A stretch of DNA of 8,428 nt from Planctomycetota bacterium (GTDB lineage Bacteria; Planctomycetota; Planctomycetia; Pirellulales; Pirellulaceae), in the NCBI GenBank assembly GCA_024277285.1, contig JAJRVM010000253.1, forward strand, positions 1 through 8,428. Reading direction: 5' to 3'. Shown in pieces: positions 4,807 to 8,428 of the stretch. Within the stretch, counting starts at the first letter, position 1, and every line of letters begins with the position of its first letter. Both the position numbers and the translations under genes were made by a program. The notes under the pieces are model-generated. The model was not told where the DNA came from, made no database searches, and saw only the letters and a list, made by a program, of their open reading frames with translations.

Positions 4807-7191
4807 TTATTCCACAACAAACAGTTCCGCCTGCTCGGGGTCCAATCCGGGCACATCGACACGGCGCAGCAACTTCTGCTGTGCTACCAACTCACCATGC
4901 ACCAGCACCCGCGTCACATAGGGCGAATAGCCGTAGTTGCCCGGCTGGCGATAACGTCGCAACTCGGCCCAGTCGATATAGACATGCGAAATCCCAAGCT
5001 CTGCCAAGTGCCGGCGACGCTCATCCACACCGCGACCACGGAATACCGTATCGAACACACTATCGTCAAAGCACGTGTTGTAAAGTGCCGGAACGCGCAA
5101 GTTGAACACCGCCGCATCGCCCACAATCAAGACCTTGGCATCGGGCGGCACATGCTCGCGTAAGTAAGCAAACGCAAGTTGCTGGTAGGAACCGGGATTC
5201 AACACCAACTGGGGAGCATCACGCAACTCGGTCAAGGAAACCAGGTACCGATTATCCGCCAGGCTGGGAACCGGCGCGACGATGTAAATGAAGTTCGCCA
5301 TCAGCCCCAACGCCAACACCACGGTAACGGTGCGGCGCCAGACAAACGCATCGGACCACGTGGCACCAACTCCTGCCAGCAGGGCCATTAGTGGGATTGC
5401 CGGCACCCAAAACCGATCCAGCCGGTGCGTGGCGACCCACCACGCAGCCAAAACAAACGCCAACATGACGATCCAATAAGCGACAGCCCGGCGCCGGCGC
5501 CGCAGGACCAACAAGGCGGCGAATGGAACTAGCAACGGGTTCTGCCAAACGTTGCCCCCCAACAAGTCGACGGCGGCTTCTTGAGCTTGTGACACCGAGT
5601 AACGATCGCCGCTCGCATCGCGCGGAACCTGATGGGCTCGGCGCCACTGAGCGTCCTTTTCCGGAGTACGCGTCGCGCCGCCAAAGACGTTGACCAACAG
5701 AGGATAAGTCGGGTTGCCGGTCAAGACCCAGTTCTTACCAAACCACAAACCGCACGTGGCAGTAACCGCCAACAGAAACAACAACGTCGCACGGACTCGA
5801 TAGACTCGACTCCCTAACGCCACCATCAGGAACATCGGCACCAACACGAACAGCACCGAAGTGTACTTGCACGCCACCGCGGAACCAGTCAACAGCCCGG
5901 TCAATACCAGCAATCCCCACTGCGGCTGAGCACCGACGCAGCGGCGGTCCCACCACAATTTGCCGACATAGAAACTGGCCAGCAAGTAATAGGCAACCAC
6001 CGATTCGTTCAATCCATTGAGTGCAACAAGAGCGACCCAGGCAGTCGAAATATAGAGCAAGGATGCGATCACTCCCGCTCGCTCGGAAAAAAGTCGGCGT
6101 CCTGCGACAAAGACCAGCGCCGTCGTCAATAACGCATAACTAGCCACTATTAACTTGCCGGCTAACCCGCCCCACCACCAAGACAACTCGCCCGGCATCA
6201 ACGCCATGGCCTGCGCTGCAAGTATCTCGGCACCCAACGGCATGTTGCCATAAATGTTGTACGGCAGAAACGTCACTTGCCCCTGCTGATACCACTGCTT
6301 GGGTACCTGCAAGTGGTATTCGAGCACATCGAAGTGCAGCGGCGGTAACACTCCACCTGCCAGGATCACCCACGCAAACGGTACTGCCGCCCACCACCAG
6401 CGCGGCCGCCACCACGGTTGTGCGGCGGTTACCGCAGCGTCAGTCGGTTTGGTTGACGCCACAGTCATTGACGCCACAGTCGTTGACGCCACAGTCATTG
6501 ACGCCACAGTCGTTGACGCCACAGTCGATTTCAAATCGCGCGAATCGAGTGTTTCGTTGGGCGTGGGCCCAGCTACGCGGCGCCAACCACGCCAAAGAAC
6601 GGCGACCAACAGCGTGACACCCAACAGGATGAACCAAATCGGCTGGCGAAGCCCGCCCGCCAAGCCAATCGCCAGCGTAAACACCGAGACACCACTCAGA
6701 CCAACCCCGATCGCCAGCACACTCAGTTCCAAGTAATCAAGACGCTGGTGAGCAAGACGCTGGTGATCACGGCGCTGGCGATCAATGGATGGGCCGACGC
6801 GAAGGAGATCCAATACAAGCCAGCCGAGCAGTCCGGCAACTGCCCAAATCACGATCGTGACTAACAGAGGTCCGACGCGGTCGAGCACTTGCACTTTGCC
6901 CAATTCGCCACCGCACCACCCGGCCACTAACTGGTCAGGGAGCAGCAGAAACGCCAGCCGCTGGTAGCCGAAGATCCCGGCCACGACTTCATTGCGATAG
7001 AACAGCGTCAAATAGACCGCCAACCCCACCAAGAACAACCCGGTAACCAAGCTGACCTTGAGCGCATTTTCGCGTCGCTGCGGCTCGAGCGACGTGCGTT
7101 TCGAGATCGTTTTCTTGCTCCGCCTGGCCACGTTCTTGCCTTTTTCTTGTCGTTTTTGCTGCACCACCAAGCAAGTTGCCGCCAGACGCAT
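4807..7191 (-). CDS. GT-C family membrane glycosyltransferase (PMT/ArnT-like) with extra N-terminal helices
   Basis: 794-residue polytopic membrane protein. The GT-C signature is at 286-294 (HFDVLEYHL), directly after a membrane helix at about 266-284. D288 in the first outside loop is the expected catalytic base, and PYNIYGNMPLG follows at 310-320 as in ArnT/PMT-like enzymes. GNPTYPLLVN at 492-501 and RFWVPAIPLMALL at 593-605 are also typical. A soluble domain of about 140 residues ends the protein. Such enzymes move a sugar from a polyprenyl-phosphate donor outside the inner membrane; donor and acceptor here are unknown. About 265 residues come before the usual first helix: a basic start, helices near 46-65, 108-131, 155-180 and 185-200, and two repeat-built loops (138-152 and 223-247). 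Start: the ATG at 7191 has only a GGGG-like site; a GTG at 7131 with AAGG 7 nt upstream is a fair alternative. Confidence 0.85.
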   Translation of the reverse strand: MRLAATCLVVQQKRQEKGKNVARRSKKTISKRTSLEPQRRENALKVSLVTGLFLVGLAVYLTLFYRNEVVAGIFGYQRLAFLLLPDQLVAGWCGGELGKVQVLDRVGPLLVTIVIWAVAGLLGWLVLDLLRVGPSIDRQRRDHQRLAHQRLDYLELSVLAIGVGLSGVSVFTLAIGLAGGLRQPIWFILLGVTLLVAVLWRGWRRVAGPTPNETLDSRDLKSTVASTTVASMTVASTTVASMTVASTKPTDAAVTAAQPWWRPRWWWAAVPFAWVILAGGVLPPLHFDVLEYHLQVPKQWYQQGQVTFLPYNIYGNMPLGAEILAAQAMALMPGELSWWWGGLAGKLIVASYALLTTALVFVAGRRLFSERAGVIASLLYISTAWVALVALNGLNESVVAYYLLASFYVGKLWWDRRCVGAQPQWGLLVLTGLLTGSAVACKYTSVLFVLVPMFLMVALGSRVYRVRATLLFLLAVTATCGLWFGKNWVLTGNPTYPLLVNVFGGATRTPEKDAQWRRAHQVPRDASGDRYSVSQAQEAAVDLLGGNVWQNPLLVPFAALLVLRRRRRAVAYWIVMLAFVLAAWWVATHRLDRFWVPAIPLMALLAGVGATWSDAFVWRRTVTVVLALGLMANFIYIVAPVPSLADNRYLVSLTELRDAPQLVLNPGSYQQLAFAYLREHVPPDAKVLIVGDAAVFNLRVPALYNTCFDDSVFDTVFRGRGVDERRRHLAELGISHVYIDWAELRRYRQPGNYGYSPYVTRVLVHGELVAQQKLLRRVDVPGLDPEQAELFVVE
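6453..6527. repeat. 15-bp tandem repeat (five units) in the glycosyltransferase gene
   Basis: Units TTGACGCCACAGTCR at 6453-6467, 6468-6482, 6483-6497, 6498-6512 and 6513-6527 differ only at the last base, in the order A, G, A, G, G. Most of the array therefore follows a 30-bp higher-order pattern. On the coding strand it gives five TVAS pentapeptides followed by T or M (ACG or ATG), in a predicted cytoplasmic loop between the N-terminal four-helix part and the GT-C core. Confidence 0.95.
6736..6780. repeat. 15-bp tandem repeat (three units) in the glycosyltransferase gene
   Basis: Units at 6736-6750, 6751-6765 and 6766-6780; the first two differ at one base, the third at a few. They encode QRRDH-QRLAH-QRLDY (about residues 139-153), an Arg-rich segment in the predicted cytoplasmic loop between the second and third helices. 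This is a second repeat array in the same gene, unrelated to the TVAS repeat in sequence but with the same 15-bp period. Confidence 0.8.
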
Positions 7192-7429
7192 GCCCCATAC
7201 CGCTCGTCAAGCTATGATTGATAGTTACCGTTTGCGCTTCGCTGGCTTGAGAATCGTGGGCCAGGATATTACCTCGCTTGGCCGACCGCCTCGCTCGTTT
7301 CCTCTGGATGCGGCGCAACCGGACCGTTAAGAGGCCACCATCATCGTCGAGCCCGCTCTGGGGTGCTCCCCGGCGTGCGCGCCAAGAAGTAGTCGTCCAT
7401 CATAACAAACCGAAGCGAGTTTCTCACCC
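7192..7429. other. Divergent intergenic region between glycosyltransferase and aldolase genes
   Basis: 238 bp separating the minus-strand glycosyltransferase start from the plus-strand aldolase start, so it should hold both promoters. The only structures seen are two 4-bp-stem hairpins, at 7360-7371 (GGGG TGCT CCCC) and 7373-7384 (GGCG TGCG CGCC). They are too small to assign a role. No convincing -35/-10 pair or small gene was found. Confidence 0.6.
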
Positions 7430-8428
7430 ATGAGCGACGATCCGCGCCGCCTGCAGGGCATTTTCACACCGAACATCGTACCACTCGATGAAAACGGCGA
7501 CATCAACGAACCCGAGCTGCGCCGTTACGTCGATTGGCTAATCGATCGTGGCGTACACGGACTGTATCCGAACGGATCGACCGGCGAGTTCACTCGGTTC
7601 ACGGCGGAGGAACGACGGCGCATCATTGAGATCATTGCCGATCAGACGGCGGGGCGAGTGCCGATACTGGCCGGTGCGGCCGAATCCAATGTGCGTGAGA
7701 CCGTGCGTGCGTGCGAACACTACCACGCATTGGGCGCGCGCGCCGTCGCGATCGTTTCGCCCTATTACTTTAAGTTGAGTCCGGCGGGGGTCTATGCCTA
7801 CTTCAAGGAGATTGCTGACCACTCCCCGATCGATGTGACGCTGTACAACATCCCGATGTTTGCTTCGCCCATCGACGTCCCGACGGTACAGCGTTTGGCG
7901 GAAGAATGCCCGCGCGTCGTCGGCATTAAAGATTCGTCCGGCGATCTGCCGAACATGATGCGCATGATCGCAAAGGTGCGACCGTTGCGTCCCGACTTCA
8001 GTTTCCTGACCGGCTGGGACGCTGCCCTGATGCCGATGCTGTTGATCGGGTGCGACGGCGGAACCAATGCGACAAGTGGTGTCGTGCCGGAGATCACGCG
8101 CAAGCTTTATGACCTGACATTGGCGAGGCAACTCGACCAAGCGCTCGACTTGCAGTATCGCTTGCTGCATCTGTTCGATGCGATGCTCTACTCCGCCGAG
8201 TTCCCGGAAGGTTTCCGCGCCGCATTGCAGTTGCGCGGCATCGCCCCGGGTGTCGGGCGCCAACCACAATCGCCAACTCAGCGATTAGAACTCGATTCGC
8301 TCGCGCGCCAATTGCAATGCCTGTTGGCCGCCGAAGGGTTTACCGATCAACCGGTCGGCGGCTGCGCCGTTTCAGAACCGGTAGATCCGGAACAAGTTGC
8401 GCGCATCGTGCAAACGATTGTCGGCCAA
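7430..8428 (+). CDS. DapA/N-acetylneuraminate lyase family aldolase, 3' end cut by window
   Basis: 333 codons are visible with no stop before the window ends; the family is usually about 290-310 residues, so it probably ends soon after. These are cytoplasmic class I aldolases using a Schiff-base lysine with pyruvate or a 2-keto-3-deoxy acid. Visible motifs are the pyruvate-binding GSTGEF at 49-54, the catalytic Tyr in LYNIP (Y139) and the Schiff-base Lys in [10 protein letters not shown] (K167). The Arg that follows the Tyr by five residues in true dihydrodipicolinate synthase (YNVPxRT), and binds the aspartate-semialdehyde carboxylate, is Phe144 here. That argues against lysine synthesis and for a sugar-acid or other keto-acid aldolase. 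The segment after about residue 300 looks like a C-terminal extension. ATG 7430 lacks a clear Shine-Dalgarno but [20 protein letters not shown] is a natural family N-terminus. Confidence 0.9.
   Translation, partial: MSDDPRRLQGIFTPNIVPLDENGDINEPELRRYVDWLIDRGVHGLYPNGSTGEFTRFTAEERRRIIEIIADQTAGRVPILAGAAESNVRETVRACEHYHALGARAVAIVSPYYFKLSPAGVYAYFKEIADHSPIDVTLYNIPMFASPIDVPTVQRLAEECPRVVGIKDSSGDLPNMMRMIAKVRPLRPDFSFLTGWDAALMPMLLIGCDGGTNATSGVVPEITRKLYDLTLARQLDQALDLQYRLLHLFDAMLYSAEFPEGFRAALQLRGIAPGVGRQPQSPTQRLELDSLARQLQCLLAAEGFTDQPVGGCAVSEPVDPEQVARIVQTIVGQ

Noticed and set aside
4722..5163. Two overlapping plus-strand frames of 127 and 145 codons
   Set aside because: They begin in the hairpin repeat and run antisense through the glycosyltransferase C-terminus. 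The start of each is only a translation of the repeat.
7538..8269. Minus-strand open frame of about 243 codons
   Set aside because: It is antisense to the DapA-family gene, which has intact catalytic motifs. No domain is visible in the antisense frame.

Overview
The window looks like a chromosomal piece of a moderately GC-rich bacterium, most likely a planctomycete (Pirellula-type). This is an inference from the mix of genes: a lipoprotein with two DUF1080 (3-keto-disaccharide hydrolase) domains, a DapA-family aldolase that is not a canonical DHDPS, and a large GT-C membrane glycosyltransferase. Long gene-poor gaps carrying palindromic repeats point the same way. No rRNA, tRNA, phage, transposase or CRISPR is visible.

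Layout, left to right. 1-228: intergenic DNA with GC-rich hairpin repeats and two copies of a 29-bp repeat. 229-1692 (minus): double-DUF1080 lipoprotein, starting at a GTG with a good Shine-Dalgarno. 1693-2823: 1.1 kb with no convincing gene; it holds a strong nested stem-loop at 2016-2080, a 17-bp tandem repeat at 2156-2251 and smaller inverted repeats. 2824-7191 (minus): three genes read in the order GT-C glycosyltransferase, phosphorylase-superfamily nucleosidase, ispH. The last two are 2 nt apart and probably translationally coupled. 7192-7429: divergent intergenic region. 7430-8428 (plus): DapA/NAL-family aldolase, cut by the window edge.

How the genes fit together: IspH makes IPP/DMAPP in the MEP isoprenoid pathway. 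The nucleosidase next to it could be an MTA/SAH nucleosidase, or a relative acting on an isoprenoid-linked nucleoside (HpnG in hopanoid synthesis) or on futalosine (MqnB); the sequence alone does not decide. The glycosyltransferase belongs to a family that normally uses polyprenyl-phosphate sugars, so a loose lipid/isoprenoid theme is possible but unproven. The DUF1080 lipoprotein and the aldolase suggest carbohydrate or keto-acid catabolism.

The most notable signals are non-coding or low-complexity: (1) a 59-60-bp double-hairpin element present twice, each time on the 3' side of a minus-strand gene; (2) a nested stem-loop that pairs better as minus-strand RNA; (3) short tandem repeats of 15, 17 and 18 bp at five sites, four of them in frame inside genes; (4) an N-terminal four-helix module on the GT-C enzyme, whose two cytoplasmic loops are both built from 15-bp repeats. 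I saw no clear defence or other new multi-gene system.
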